Counted from the stretch's first letter, positions 35,895 through 47,717 are shown. The stretch is DNA of 64,000 nt from Ferrimonas marina (GCF_900129905.1 NZ_FQXG01000005.1:1-64000), one strand, 5' to 3'. The notes: a model not told the origin generated them from the sequence alone. Made by a program: numbers and translations.

Positions 35895-37598
35895 ATGAAA
35901 TTTAACAAAGTATTGATCGCCATGGCCGTACCTATGGCTCTGGCTGGATGTAGCAGCGATGATGGCAACGACGTTACCTGCGGTGAAGGCTCTGTCCTCA
36001 ACCCGGATAACAACATGTGCGAGGTGGTCCCCGGCCCGCCGCCGACCGAATGCGGTGAGGGCACCGTGCTGGATCCTGACACCAACAGCTGTGTGATCCC
36101 GCCCTCCGAAGGCCCGATCGATTATTACAACAGCGCCAACTGGGCCGAGAAATTCCCGGCGGAGTTTGCCTCCTGGGCCGAAACCGAAGAGAACACCCCG
36201 GAAGCGGGGCCGGATGACCTGCTGGAAGCCAATCCAAACCTGGTCGTTGCCTGGGCAGGTTACGGCTTCGCCAAGGACTACAACCGTGCTCGAGGCCACC
36301 ATTTCGCCCTGACCGACGTGATCGCTTCCCTGCGCACCGGTAACCCCATGGTCAGCGAAGACGGCACCGTAGTGGGTGAGGCGATGCCCGCCAACTGCTG
36401 GTCCTGTAAGACCCCGGACTCCGCCCGCATGTTTGACCAGGTTGGCGAAGGCTACTTCTCCGACAACTCCTGGTCGACCTGGGGCCACGAGATGTCCAAC
36501 ACCATCGGTTGTGCCGATTGTCACGAACTGGGTGAAGACAAGCTGCGCCTGTCTCGTCCGTTCACCGACCGGGCAATGACGGAAATCGGTCGCACCTTCG
36601 GCCAGCAGGAGATCGCCGAGCAGGGCAACCAGGTGTGTGCCCAGTGCCACGTTGAGTACTACTTCGACGGCACCGACAACCGCAACGTCAAATACCCCTG
36701 GGACTTCTGGGTTCCGGGTGTCGAAACCAACTACGCCGAGCAAGCCGGTTACCAGGGTGATGATGACCTCTACCTGGGCTTCACCGCCGAAGCGCAACTG
36801 GCCTACTACGACGCCATCGGTTTCAAGGATTGGACCAACGCCATCTCCGGTGCCCCGAGCCTGAAAGCGCAGCACCCGGAGTACGAGAACCTGGCGGATC
36901 GCCAGTCCGCTGGCATGAGCAGCCACATGGACTTCACCTGTGTCACCTGCCACATGCCTAAGGCCAGCAACGACGATGGGGTTGAGTACTTCCGCCATAA
37001 CGTGCGCTTCGATGCCAACGCACTGCCCAGCAGCTGCCAGGGCTGTCACGACGCTGACGCCTTCGACACCATGCTGTCTGCCCGCAAGGCCACCATCAAC
37101 GAGCTGCGCTTCGGCACCAACGGCTCCGACGCCCGATTGACCGAGCTGCATGTGAAGGCTCAGGCCATCTGGTCTGCCAACGGCATCAAAGGCATCAACG
37201 ATGGCGCCACCATCGGCGAAGCCAAAGCCAACTACGAGGGCGCCTTGGCGGCCGGTACCGAGCTGGCGGGTGAGATGAACGGACTGCTGACCCAGATCCG
37301 TAATGCCCAATGGTTCTGGGACAGTGCCACCGCGTCCCACGGTATCCACGCCCATAACCCGGAAGAGGCGATCCGTCTGCTGACCAAGACCAATGCCATC
37401 ATCGATGCCGCCCTGGTCGACGCCGACGCTCTGCTGACTAAGTACGCCGCAGATTACGTCTACAACCCGGCGGACTACGACAGCAAAGCGAAGAATCAGC
37501 CGCACGCAGGCCTCAACCTAGAGAAGATGCAGGCCGATAAAGACACCTTTATCGAAGAGCGCGTGAAGAAGGAGTGGCCGGTCGACCTGCAACTTTAA
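35895..37598 (+). CDS. nrfA: Lipoprotein-type NrfA-like pentahaem cytochrome c nitrite reductase
   Basis: The 567-residue product has five haem motifs: CWSCK (168-172), the special Lys-ligated catalytic haem of NrfA, then CADCH (206), CAQCH (248), CVTCH (about 357) and CQGCH (about 388). RGHHFALTDV, QCHVEYYF and HGIHAHNPEEAI are NrfA hallmarks. It should reduce nitrite to ammonium in the periplasm. Two things are unusual. The signal peptide ends in a lipobox (LAGC, Cys19), so the protein is lipid-anchored. Residues 29-66 form two CxEGxVLxPDxNxC repeats absent from the classical enzyme. No nrfBCD/nrfH genes are nearby, so electrons probably come from a CymA-like donor. Start chosen at the third ATG behind AGAGG. 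Confidence 0.88.
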   Translation: MKFNKVLIAMAVPMALAGCSSDDGNDVTCGEGSVLNPDNNMCEVVPGPPPTECGEGTVLDPDTNSCVIPPSEGPIDYYNSANWAEKFPAEFASWAETEENTPEAGPDDLLEANPNLVVAWAGYGFAKDYNRARGHHFALTDVIASLRTGNPMVSEDGTVVGEAMPANCWSCKTPDSARMFDQVGEGYFSDNSWSTWGHEMSNTIGCADCHELGEDKLRLSRPFTDRAMTEIGRTFGQQEIAEQGNQVCAQCHVEYYFDGTDNRNVKYPWDFWVPGVETNYAEQAGYQGDDDLYLGFTAEAQLAYYDAIGFKDWTNAISGAPSLKAQHPEYENLADRQSAGMSSHMDFTCVTCHMPKASNDDGVEYFRHNVRFDANALPSSCQGCHDADAFDTMLSARKATINELRFGTNGSDARLTELHVKAQAIWSANGIKGINDGATIGEAKANYEGALAAGTELAGEMNGLLTQIRNAQWFWDSATASHGIHAHNPEEAIRLLTKTNAIIDAALVDADALLTKYAADYVYNPADYDSKAKNQPHAGLNLEKMQADKDTFIEERVKKEWPVDLQL

Positions 37599-37627
37599 TC
37601 GCACGACCTCATCTCACTCTCACGTCC

Positions 37628-37656
37628 AAGCCGGCCCCCTGGGGCCGGCTTTTTTG
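37628..37656 (+). terminator. Terminator of the NrfA-like gene
   Basis: A GC-rich perfect hairpin (AGCCGGCCCC with its complement) is followed by six T. Confidence 0.9.
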
Positions 37657-37783
37657 TCCGATGAGGTAGCGGGCGCTCCATTCCCCCCCAGCGCGTTATC
37701 GAAATACCCCGAAGTGCAGCCCATTGACCCACCTGGTCATACCAGTTAGTGTCGATACAACAATCCGACAACATCAGACGGTT

Positions 37784-38584
37784 ATGAACATTGATGCGCT
37801 GCTCGAACAGGCCAGGGCCTGTGCCTTGAACCACACCAGCATGACCTTTCCTGACAGCTGGGCGCAGGGCCGCACCGCCTTTGGTGGCCTCTCCGCTGCA
37901 CTGCTTTACGCAGCAATGAAAACCCAGGTGGCCGACGACCGTCCGCTGCGCTCACTCACCACCAACTTTGTCGGCCCGTTGCTGGCTGACACCGAGTTTT
38001 GCTTCCAGGTGGAGCTGCTGCGTGAGGGCAAAAGCGCCTCTCAGCTGACCGCCCGGATCATCCAGAACGGCCAGGTGGCAGTGCTGCAGCAAGCCAGTTT
38101 CGGGGTAGAGCGTTTTTCAGAGATCGAGGTCAACCAGCGTCGCCAGCATGGATTACCGCAGCCCGAACAGCTCAGCAAGATGCCCTTCCTGCCGGGTGTC
38201 ACCCCCAACTTTATCCAGCACGTCGAGCTGGCCATTGCGGAAGGCGCCCTGCCCTACAGCGGCAACCGCAGCGCGCAGTTGAGCGGCTGGATGCGCTTCG
38301 GCCAGCCACCCAAGATAGTCACCGACGCCCACCTGATTGGTCTTATTGATGCCTGGCCTCCGGCGGTGCTGCAGATGATGAAGGCCCCGGCGCCGGTCAG
38401 CACCATGATGTGGAACCTGGAGTTTATTCACCCGCACCCACCCGCTGCAGGCAGTGACTGGTTTGCCTACAAGGCGATCACCCGCCAGGCCGCCAATGGC
38501 TATGCCCACCTGGAAGCGGACATCTGGGACCACTCCGGCGACTTGGTGGCGATCAGCCGCCAGAGTGTGGCGGTATTCGCCTGA
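37784..38584 (+). CDS. Acyl-CoA thioesterase family protein (double hot-dog)
   Basis: The 266-residue product resembles TesB-like thioesterases with two hot-dog domains. The start region FPDSWAQGRTAFGGLSAALLYAAM is the characteristic N-terminal hot-dog block, followed by RSLTTNFVGPLLADTEF; the second half has MMWNLEFIHPHPPA and DIWDHSGDLVAISRQ near the end. It would hydrolyse acyl-CoA or related thioesters in the cytoplasm. Start chosen at the ATG before NIDALLEQ; an in-frame TTG 20 codons upstream has no ribosome site. No operon partner. Confidence 0.85.
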   Translation: MNIDALLEQARACALNHTSMTFPDSWAQGRTAFGGLSAALLYAAMKTQVADDRPLRSLTTNFVGPLLADTEFCFQVELLREGKSASQLTARIIQNGQVAVLQQASFGVERFSEIEVNQRRQHGLPQPEQLSKMPFLPGVTPNFIQHVELAIAEGALPYSGNRSAQLSGWMRFGQPPKIVTDAHLIGLIDAWPPAVLQMMKAPAPVSTMMWNLEFIHPHPPAAGSDWFAYKAITRQAANGYAHLEADIWDHSGDLVAISRQSVAVFA

Positions 38585-38750
38585 CAGACAACCCAAAGAG
38601 AGCCTGCTCTCGCTGAGCCTGGTTTGAAGCCGCCCCCCTTGGCAGGCAGCTATGCCTCGGCGCAGCAGAAGCCGGATTCGTGATCGCTGCGCCCCTTTTT
38701 ATCCATCCGTATTGGCAGATTGGGTTATTACCCTGCCCTGCGGAGGTCCT

Positions 38751-40432
38751 ATGCATCGCGCTCTTTCAACCGCACTCATATTCCTTCCCTGCCTGTTTAT
38801 CCTGTCCGCCTGCGCAGCGACGAGACGGACGAAGCGCCTGCGCCGGAGGTATCCCGGCTGGCGATCGCCGGCCAGTACGGCGTCAATCTACCGCTTAGCG
38901 CCGAGATCCAGTGCCAGCACTGCCCGCAGATTGATTACCGTTGGTGGATAGACGATGAGCTGGTGTCCGAACACGACACCCTGGTGCTACCAGCCAAGCA
39001 CTATGGCGCGCCAGTCCGCCTAGAGGCCACGGTTCAGGGCTCACCCTCAGCTCCACTCGCCTACGTGGTCTACACACCGGACGTGGTGATGGAGATTGTC
39101 GGCAGCGAGCAGGCCTTTGCCGCGCTGAAAAGCAGTGGCGAGGTGGTGACCTGGGGCCATCCGCTCAAGGGTGGCGACAGCTCCGCAGTGGCCCATGCAC
39201 TTACCGACGGCGTGGCTCGCCTCTACCGAAACGAGAGGGAGGGGGCCTTTGCCGCCCTCAAGCAGGACGGCAGCGTAGTGACCTGGGGCAGACCCGAATC
39301 CGGCGGTGACAGCAGCGCCGTTGCCACCCAGCTGCATTCGGTTCAGGACATCAGCTCGACCCAGGGGAGCTTCTCCGGTTCCTTCGCCGCCCTGCGCAGC
39401 GACGGCTCGGTGGTGACCTGGGGCAAGGCGGATAAGGGCGGCGACAGCAGCCACGTCGCCCATCAGCTTGCCAGCGACGTGGTCTCCATCACCGCCTCGG
39501 GCTCGGCCTTTGCCGCCCTTAAGGCCGACGGACAGGTTGTCGCCTGGAAATGCCCTGACTGTGGCTTTGACGGCGATGTGCCCCGGGATGCGCTGCATGA
39601 CCTCACCGCCGTTGAGGCCAACTGGACCTCCTTTGCCGCGCTCAGAGCGGACGGTTCGGTCATCACCTGGGGCCAGGACGACTACGGTGGTGACAGCAGC
39701 GCAGTGGCCGAACAGCTTGGTGATGAGGTGGTGAAGCTCTACGCCAGCTTCACCGCCTTCGCCGCTCTCAAGTCCGATGGCTCGGTGGTCAGCTGGGGCA
39801 ACCCGGAAGGGGGCGGTGACCAAAGCCGGGTAGCGGAGCAGTTGCGCGCCGACGTGGTTCGCCTCGTGGCCGGAGACAGCGCTTTCGCCGCCATCAAGGC
39901 GGACAACAGTGTGGTCACCTGGGGATTGGATTTTCTCGGCGGCGATTCCAGTGCCGTGGCGTCAGAGCTGGCCGGCGGTGTCGAGCAGATCTACACCAAT
40001 CGGCGCGCCTTTGTCGCTCGCAAGGCCAGCGGCGAGCTGATCCTGTGGGGAAGCCATCACGCCGGCGGCAACCACGCCGAGCGGCCAGAGGCACTTGAGC
40101 AAGGGGTCAGTGAGGTATTCACCAGCGACGGCTCCTGGGGGGCCTTTGCGGCACTGAAAGCCGATGGCTCACTGGTGGTATGGGGGTCGCATTCGGGCGC
40201 TGGCGACAGCAGCGAGGTGGCCGAGCAACTGAGCCAGGGTGTGCAACGGGTATTTGCTACCGGCAAGGCCTTTGCCGCGCTGAAGAACGATGGCGAGGTG
40301 ACCACCTGGGGCAGCAACAACTGGTGTAACGGCTCGGGTTGTCCCGCCAACAACGGCCAGGACAGCTCGCAGGTGCACCATCGGTTGGCGCCGCAGTTCG
40401 TCCTGACCGAGTCCAGCCTGACGCCGCCCTGA
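38751..40432 (+). pseudogene. RCC1-like repeat lipoprotein, frameshifted after the signal peptide
   Basis: A strong ribosome site (GGAGGTCCT) precedes an ATG (38751) encoding a clean lipoprotein signal: MHRALSTALIFLPCLFILSAC. The Cys (38811-38813) is the last residue in that frame that makes sense. From about 38817 the coding frame changes by one base and continues for more than 530 residues to 40432. That part contains ten RCC1-like repeats of about 48 residues, each with FAALKxDGSVVTWGxxxxGGDSSxVAxQL. Adding one base at 38814-38818 would restore the expected CxSDETDEAP start. So the gene is broken by a one-base deletion, or it is a sequencing error or a phase-variable site. Beta-propeller function unknown; surface location inferred. 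Confidence 0.8.
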
Positions 40433-40466
40433 ACCAGCAAGGCCGGGCAACACCGTTAGGGCGTGG

Positions 40467-41387
40467 CTAAAGCGCCGCGCTCTGGCCACCGCGGGCCTTG
40501 AGGTCTTCAACGATGGCGTTCATCGCCAGCCATTTGTCGCCGCACCAGTCCGGGGCTATAAGCTCCGGCGGTCGGGCATAGGCCGCCACCCGGTGGTAGA
40601 CCACCTCTTTCGGCGTCTTGCGGATCAGCTCACCGCAGGTCTTCACATAGCTGTCCATCGACCACAGCTCAAGCCGGCCGGCCTCATACTGCTTGGCCAT
40701 GGTGCTGTTCTGAACGATGTGCAACGGGTGTAGCTTGAGGCCATCGACGCCCACCGCCAGCACCTGGTCCAGGGTCTGGTGAGCATGGGCCGGGGTCTCT
40801 CCAGGCAGGCCCAGGATCAAGTGGGTGCACACCTTGATGCCATAAAGCCGGGCCCGGCGCACGGTGTCGGCGTACACCTCGAACTCGTGGCCGCGGTTGA
40901 TCCGCTTCAGGGTCTCACTGTGGGCGGTCTGCAGTCCCAGCTCCAGCCACACCTCCATCCCCTGTTGCTGGTAGCCAGCCAGCAGCGCCAGCACCTCATC
41001 CGGCACGCAATCCGGCCGGGTGCCGACGCACAAGCCGATGATGTCGGACACCGCCAGCGCTTCCTCGTACTTGCGCTTGAGCACCGCGTACTCGTCGTAG
41101 GTAGAGGTGTAGGCCTGGAAGTAGGCCATGTAGCGCTTGGCCTTACCCGCCTTGGCGGCATTCGGTCGACGGGCCTTGCCGTCGCTAAGCTGCTGCGCCA
41201 CCGAGGCCTTGCTGCCGTGCTCGGCGCTGAAGGAGGAGACGTTGCAGAAGGTGCAGCCGCCGCGCCCCAGGGTGCCGTCCCGGTTAGGACAGGTGAACGC
41301 CGCGTCGATGGTGAGCTTATGGATCTTCTCACCGTACCGCGCCTTCATATACTCACCCAGGGTGTGGACGTGCTGATTCAGCCCCAT
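40467..41387 (-). CDS. yhcC: Radical SAM protein YhcC (TIGR01212)
   Basis: The 306-residue product matches E. coli YhcC in length (309) and in its start, HKLTIDAAFTCPNRDGTLGR, including the spaced cluster Cys motif C-x12-C-x2-C (CPNRDGTLGRGGCTFC). SAM-binding blocks such as GLCVGTRPDCVPD and the LELGLQTAHSETLKRINRGH segment follow. The reaction is not known with certainty. I start at the ATG preceded by GGAGCGAGC; the open frame extends 26 codons further without support. It is divergent from gltB, next to which yhcC is often found. Confidence 0.9.
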   Translation of the reverse strand: MGLNQHVHTLGEYMKARYGEKIHKLTIDAAFTCPNRDGTLGRGGCTFCNVSSFSAEHGSKASVAQQLSDGKARRPNAAKAGKAKRYMAYFQAYTSTYDEYAVLKRKYEEALAVSDIIGLCVGTRPDCVPDEVLALLAGYQQQGMEVWLELGLQTAHSETLKRINRGHEFEVYADTVRRARLYGIKVCTHLILGLPGETPAHAHQTLDQVLAVGVDGLKLHPLHIVQNSTMAKQYEAGRLELWSMDSYVKTCGELIRKTPKEVVYHRVAAYARPPELIAPDWCGDKWLAMNAIVEDLKARGGQSAAL

Positions 41388-41817
41388 GCTCGCTCCAATG
41401 CCGCCCGGCAAAACCGGGCTGTCGAAAAAACGCGCAAGGCTACCAGATCGCCGCGCCCCATGCACCGATCCGGATCACGGTGACAATAAGCAGGGATTAT
41501 CGGCCGATAACCCCACTGACCCGAAACGGGGCAGCCCTGCCCCATTTTGGCTGAGCCGGATTCGCCACCCTGCTCCCACCCCTGCAAAAAGCGGGATTTA
41601 GCGCGCTCAAAGTGCATATTTTACGTTCGTTAATCGCCCTGCCTAAGCCCCTGATTCCTGTCAAGCTATAGCCCAATCATATGATTCCATGCCGGCTGCG
41701 CCTCAAGCCCGGTTATTGACCGGTTCGAGAGCGAAAAGTAATTTAGAATGTTCTGCTGCATAAATATGTACCTGTGCCGTCAATGCCTCATCACGGTGCA
41801 GAGGCTGGAGGGAACAC
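41388..41817. promoter_or_regulatory. Divergent yhcC/gltB intergenic region
   Basis: No gene is supported in these 430 bases. TTGACC (41716-41721), 17 bases and TAATTT (41739-41744) could be a weak gltB promoter about 75 bases before its start. Nothing else stands out. Confidence 0.35.
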
Positions 41818-44800
41818 ATGAGTCTGTATCAACCCGGTTTCGAAAAGGAAAACTGTGGGTTTGGCCTGATCGCGCACATGGAAGGGGAGCGCAGCCACCG
41901 CGTGGTCCGCACCGCTATCTCCGCGCTGGATCGGCTGCAACACCGTGGTGCCATCGGCGCCGACGGCAAAACCGGTGACGGCTGTGGCCTGCTGATGGCC
42001 AAGCCGGATGGCTTCTTCCAGCACATCGCCGAAGAGAACGGCTGGCGTTTGGCCGACAAATACGCTGTCGGCATGCTGATGCTGGGGCACGACCCGGTGC
42101 GCCAGGCCGCCAGCAAGGCGATCATCCGCCAGCAGCTGGAGCGCGAGACCCTCAGCGTCGTGGGCTGGCGTGATGTGCCGGTACAGATGGACACCCTCGG
42201 CCCCATCGCCGCCGCTGATGCCCCCGCCATGGTGCAGGTGTTTATCAACGCCCCGGTGGGCTGGCGCAATGAGGACCTGGAGCGACGCCTCTATATGGCC
42301 CGTCGCCGCATCGAGAAGGAGCTGGAGCAGGACCCGGACTTCTACGTCTCCAGCCTGTCTGGCCAGATCGTGGTGTACAAAGGCCTGATGCTGCCCCGCG
42401 ACCTGCCCACCTTCTACCCCGACCTGGCGGATCTGCGCATGGCCAGCGCCATCTGTCTGTTCCACCAGCGCTTCTCCACCAACACTCAGCCCCGCTGGCA
42501 GCTGGCTCAGCCGTTCCGCTACCTGGCCCACAACGGCGAGATCAACACCATCGCCGGCAACCGCCAGTGGGCGGTGGCTCGCCAGTACAAGTTCCGCACC
42601 CCGTTGATCCCGGATCTGCAGGACGCCGCCCCCTTCGTCAACCAGTCCGGCTCCGACTCCTCCAGCCTGGACAACATGCTGGAGCTGCTGCTGGCCGGGG
42701 GCATGGACATCAAGCGGGCGATGCGACTGATGATCCCGCCGGCCTGGCAGTCCAACCCGGAGATGGACGACGATCTCAAGGCGTTCTACGACTTCAACTC
42801 CATGCACATGGAGCCCTGGGATGGCCCCGCCGGGGTGGTGCTGACCAACGGCCGTCACGCCGCCTGTGCAGTCGACCGTAACGGCCTGCGCCCCTCCCGC
42901 TACGTCATCACCAAGGATCGTATCCTCACCCTGGCCTCCGAGGTGGGGATCTGGGACTACCAGCCCGACGAGGTGGTGGCCAAGGGCCGGGTCGGCCCCG
43001 GTGAGCTGCTGGTGCTGGACACCTACACCGGCAAGCTGCAGACCTCGTTCGAGATCGACACCGATCTGAAGAACCGCCACCCCTACGGCGAGTGGATGAA
43101 GGTCAACGCCAAGCGCCTAGTGGCCGGCGAGAACCTGCCGCTGGAAGCGGACGGCAGCGCCGAGATGAACGACAACCAGCGGCTGCAGTACCAGAAGATG
43201 TTCAACGTCTCCCGCGAGGAGCTGCGGGAGATCATCTGGCCGCTGGCCGACGGTGCCGCCGAGGCGGTGGGCTCCATGGGGGACGACACCCCGATGGCGG
43301 TGCTCTCCACCCAGGTGCGCTCCATCTTTGACTACTTCCGCCAGCAGTTTGCCCAGGTCACCAACCCGCCCATCGATCCGCTGCGGGAAAAACACGTGAT
43401 GAGCCTGGCCACCTGCATCGGCAAGGAGCAAAACCCCTTCAACGAAACCACCGGGTTGGCCAACCGGGTGATCTTCGACTCACCGGTGCTGCTGTACAGT
43501 GACTTTGCCCAACTGATGGCGCTGGATAACGAGCACTACAGCTCTGCCAAGATCGATCTCAACTACGACCCGGCCGAGGGCCTGCAGGCCGCCATTGAGC
43601 GGATCTGCCGCCAGGCCAAGGTGGAGGCGCAAAATGGCGCCACCATGGTGGTGCTGAGCGACCGCCAGCTGCAACAGGACAAGCTGCTGATCCCCGCTGC
43701 CATGGCGGTAGGCGCGGTACAGAACACCCTGGTGCGCAACCAGCTGCGCTGCGACACCAACATCATCGTCGAAACCGGCGCCGCCCGGGATCCGCACCAC
43801 TTCGCCGTACTGCTGGGCTTCGGTGCCACCGCCATCTACCCCTACCTGGCCTACGAGTGCATCAACGTGATGGCACCCAAGCGGGGCGAGACTCACCGCA
43901 TCCGCGAGCTGCTGCACAAGTACCGTGCCGGCATCGACAAGGGGCTGCAGAAGATCCTCTCCAAAATGGGGATCTCCACCATCGCCAGCTACCGCTGCTC
44001 CCGTCTGTTTGAGGCTGTGGGGCTGTCCGATGAGGTGATCGCGCTGTGCTTCAACGGCGTTGCCTCCCGCATCCAGGGTGCCGACTTCGTCGACATCGAG
44101 GCGGACCAGGCCCGGCTGCATCAGGCGGCGTTCCGCCGTCACCAGCCGCTGGCCCACGGCGGCCTGCTCAAGTTTGTCCACGGTGGCGAGTACCACTGCT
44201 TCAACCCGGATGTGGTGCAGCAGCTGCAACAGGCAGTAAACCACGGCGATGCCGAGGCCTGGGCCCGCTACCGGGAGCTGGTGGATCAGCGCCCGGCCGC
44301 GGCGCTGCGCGACCTGATCGCCCTCAAGCCCGGCCAGGACGGCATCGACGCCGACCAGGTCGAGCCGCAGTCCAAGCTGTTCTGGCGCTTCGACACCGCC
44401 GCCATGTCCATCGGTGCTTTGGGGCCGGAGGCCCACGAGGCGCTGGCAGTGGCGATGAACCGGCTCGGCGGCCACTCCAACTCTGGCGAAGGGGGCGAGG
44501 ATCCGCGCCGCTTTGGCAACGATGGCAACTCCCGCATCAAGCAGGTGGCCTCCGGCCGCTTCGGCGTCACCGCTGCCTACCTGATGAGCGCCGACGTCAT
44601 CCAGATCAAGGTGGCCCAGGGCGCCAAGCCCGGTGAGGGCGGTCAGCTGCCGGGCCACAAGGTGTCGGCGGAGATCGCCACCCTGCGCTTCAGCCGTCCC
44701 GGCGTGACCCTGATCTCGCCGCCGCCGCACCACGATATCTACTCCATCGAGGATCTGGCCCAGCTGATCTTCGACCTGAAGCAGGTCAACCCCAAGGCCC

Positions 44801-46269
44801 GGGTGTCGGTCAAGCTGGTATCCGAGCCGGGGATCGGCACCATCGCCTGTGGCGTAGCCAAGGCCAACGCCGACATGATCACCGTCTCCGGCTACGACGG
44901 CGGTACCGGTGCCTCACCGCTGACCTCCATCCACTACGCCGGCTCTCCCTGGGAGCTGGGTCTGGCCGAGGTGCAGCAGGCGCTGGTGGCCAACAACCTG
45001 CGCCACAAGGTGCGGTTGCAGGTGGATGGCGGCCTCAAGACCGGCCTGGATGTGGTCAAGGCGGCACTGCTGGGCGCCGAGAGCTTCGGCTTTGGTACCG
45101 CCCCGATGATCGCCCTGGGCTGCAAATACCTGCGGATCTGCCACCTCAACAACTGCGCCACCGGGGTCGCGACCCAGGACAAGCGCCTGCGTGAGCAGCA
45201 CTACCGGGGCACCCCGGAGAAGGTGATGCAGTTCTTCCAGTTTATGGCCGAGGATGTGCGTACCCTGATGGCCCAGCTGGGGGTGACCGAGTTCAACCAG
45301 CTGGTGGGCCGCAGCGACTGGCTGGCCCAGTTGCCGGGTCAAACCGAGCGCCAGGGCAAGCTGGACTTGACCCCGGTACTGACTCAAGCCCTGCCCTCTG
45401 AGCACACCGCCCGCTTCAACACCGAGCTTAATCCGCCGCTGGATAAGGGCGAGCTGAACCGCCAGCTGGTGGAGTTGGCCCAGGACCACGTCGAGCAGAA
45501 GCGCGACGGCCAGTGGCAGCTGCCGATCCTCAACACCGACCGCTCCGTCGGCGCCACCCTGTCCGGGGTGATTGCCGCCAAATGGGGCAACCAGGGTCTG
45601 GCGGAGCAGTGCCTGCATATCGAGTTCCAGGGCACCGCGGGCCAGAGCTTTGGTGCCTTCAACGTCGGTGGCCTCAAGCTGGCCCTGTCCGGCGACGCCA
45701 ACGACTACGTCGGCAAGGGCATGACCGGCGGTGAGCTGATCGTCCGCACCCCACCGGGGGTGGCCTACGACAGCCACGACTCGGTGATCATCGGCAACAC
45801 CTGTTTGTACGGTGCCACCGGCGGCAAGCTGTTTGCCTCGGGTCAGGCCGGTGAGCGCTTTGGGGTGCGTAACTCCGGTGCCATCGCGGTGATCGAGGGT
45901 TGTGGCGACAACGGCTGTGAATACATGACCGGCGGTGTGGTGGTGATCCTGGGCGAGACCGGGGTGAACTTCGGTGCCGGCATGACCGGCGGCTTCGCCT
46001 ACGTGTTCGATCAGCACAACGACTTCGAGCGCCGCATCAACGGCGAGCTGGTGGAGACCCTGCCGGTGTCCGAGCCGATGATCCAACATCACCTCAAGCA
46101 GCTGCTGCAGGCCCACTACGACGCCACCGGCTCCGAGCGGGCCTATGACATCCTGCAGGATCTGACCCACTGGCTGCCCCGCTTCAAGCTGGTTAAGCCC
46201 AAGTCCAGTCAGTTGACCGAGCTGCTCTCCATCCAGCAGAGCAACGAACTCAAGGTACAGGCGGGATAA
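41818..46269 (+). CDS. gltB: Glutamate synthase (NADPH) large subunit
   Basis: The 1483-residue subunit makes glutamate from glutamine and 2-oxoglutarate. Domain order is an N-terminal class II glutaminase domain (catalytic Cys13 in ENCGFGLIAHMEGE; the short leader is presumably cut), a central domain, an FMN-binding synthase domain (about 840-1180) with the 3Fe-4S ligands in CKYLRICHLNNC, and a C-terminal beta-helix domain with repeated G-x-G motifs. The ribosome site is TGGAGGGAAC. It is followed after 12 bases by gltD. Together with glutamine synthetase this is the main ammonium-assimilation route at low ammonium. Confidence 0.98.
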   Translation: MSLYQPGFEKENCGFGLIAHMEGERSHRVVRTAISALDRLQHRGAIGADGKTGDGCGLLMAKPDGFFQHIAEENGWRLADKYAVGMLMLGHDPVRQAASKAIIRQQLERETLSVVGWRDVPVQMDTLGPIAAADAPAMVQVFINAPVGWRNEDLERRLYMARRRIEKELEQDPDFYVSSLSGQIVVYKGLMLPRDLPTFYPDLADLRMASAICLFHQRFSTNTQPRWQLAQPFRYLAHNGEINTIAGNRQWAVARQYKFRTPLIPDLQDAAPFVNQSGSDSSSLDNMLELLLAGGMDIKRAMRLMIPPAWQSNPEMDDDLKAFYDFNSMHMEPWDGPAGVVLTNGRHAACAVDRNGLRPSRYVITKDRILTLASEVGIWDYQPDEVVAKGRVGPGELLVLDTYTGKLQTSFEIDTDLKNRHPYGEWMKVNAKRLVAGENLPLEADGSAEMNDNQRLQYQKMFNVSREELREIIWPLADGAAEAVGSMGDDTPMAVLSTQVRSIFDYFRQQFAQVTNPPIDPLREKHVMSLATCIGKEQNPFNETTGLANRVIFDSPVLLYSDFAQLMALDNEHYSSAKIDLNYDPAEGLQAAIERICRQAKVEAQNGATMVVLSDRQLQQDKLLIPAAMAVGAVQNTLVRNQLRCDTNIIVETGAARDPHHFAVLLGFGATAIYPYLAYECINVMAPKRGETHRIRELLHKYRAGIDKGLQKILSKMGISTIASYRCSRLFEAVGLSDEVIALCFNGVASRIQGADFVDIEADQARLHQAAFRRHQPLAHGGLLKFVHGGEYHCFNPDVVQQLQQAVNHGDAEAWARYRELVDQRPAAALRDLIALKPGQDGIDADQVEPQSKLFWRFDTAAMSIGALGPEAHEALAVAMNRLGGHSNSGEGGEDPRRFGNDGNSRIKQVASGRFGVTAAYLMSADVIQIKVAQGAKPGEGGQLPGHKVSAEIATLRFSRPGVTLISPPPHHDIYSIEDLAQLIFDLKQVNPKARVSVKLVSEPGIGTIACGVAKANADMITVSGYDGGTGASPLTSIHYAGSPWELGLAEVQQALVANNLRHKVRLQVDGGLKTGLDVVKAALLGAESFGFGTAPMIALGCKYLRICHLNNCATGVATQDKRLREQHYRGTPEKVMQFFQFMAEDVRTLMAQLGVTEFNQLVGRSDWLAQLPGQTERQGKLDLTPVLTQALPSEHTARFNTELNPPLDKGELNRQLVELAQDHVEQKRDGQWQLPILNTDRSVGATLSGVIAAKWGNQGLAEQCLHIEFQGTAGQSFGAFNVGGLKLALSGDANDYVGKGMTGGELIVRTPPGVAYDSHDSVIIGNTCLYGATGGKLFASGQAGERFGVRNSGAIAVIEGCGDNGCEYMTGGVVVILGETGVNFGAGMTGGFAYVFDQHNDFERRINGELVETLPVSEPMIQHHLKQLLQAHYDATGSERAYDILQDLTHWLPRFKLVKPKSSQLTELLSIQQSNELKVQAG

Positions 46270-47700
<1,431 letters not shown>

Positions 47701-47717
47701 CACCGGCCGCAAAGCAC

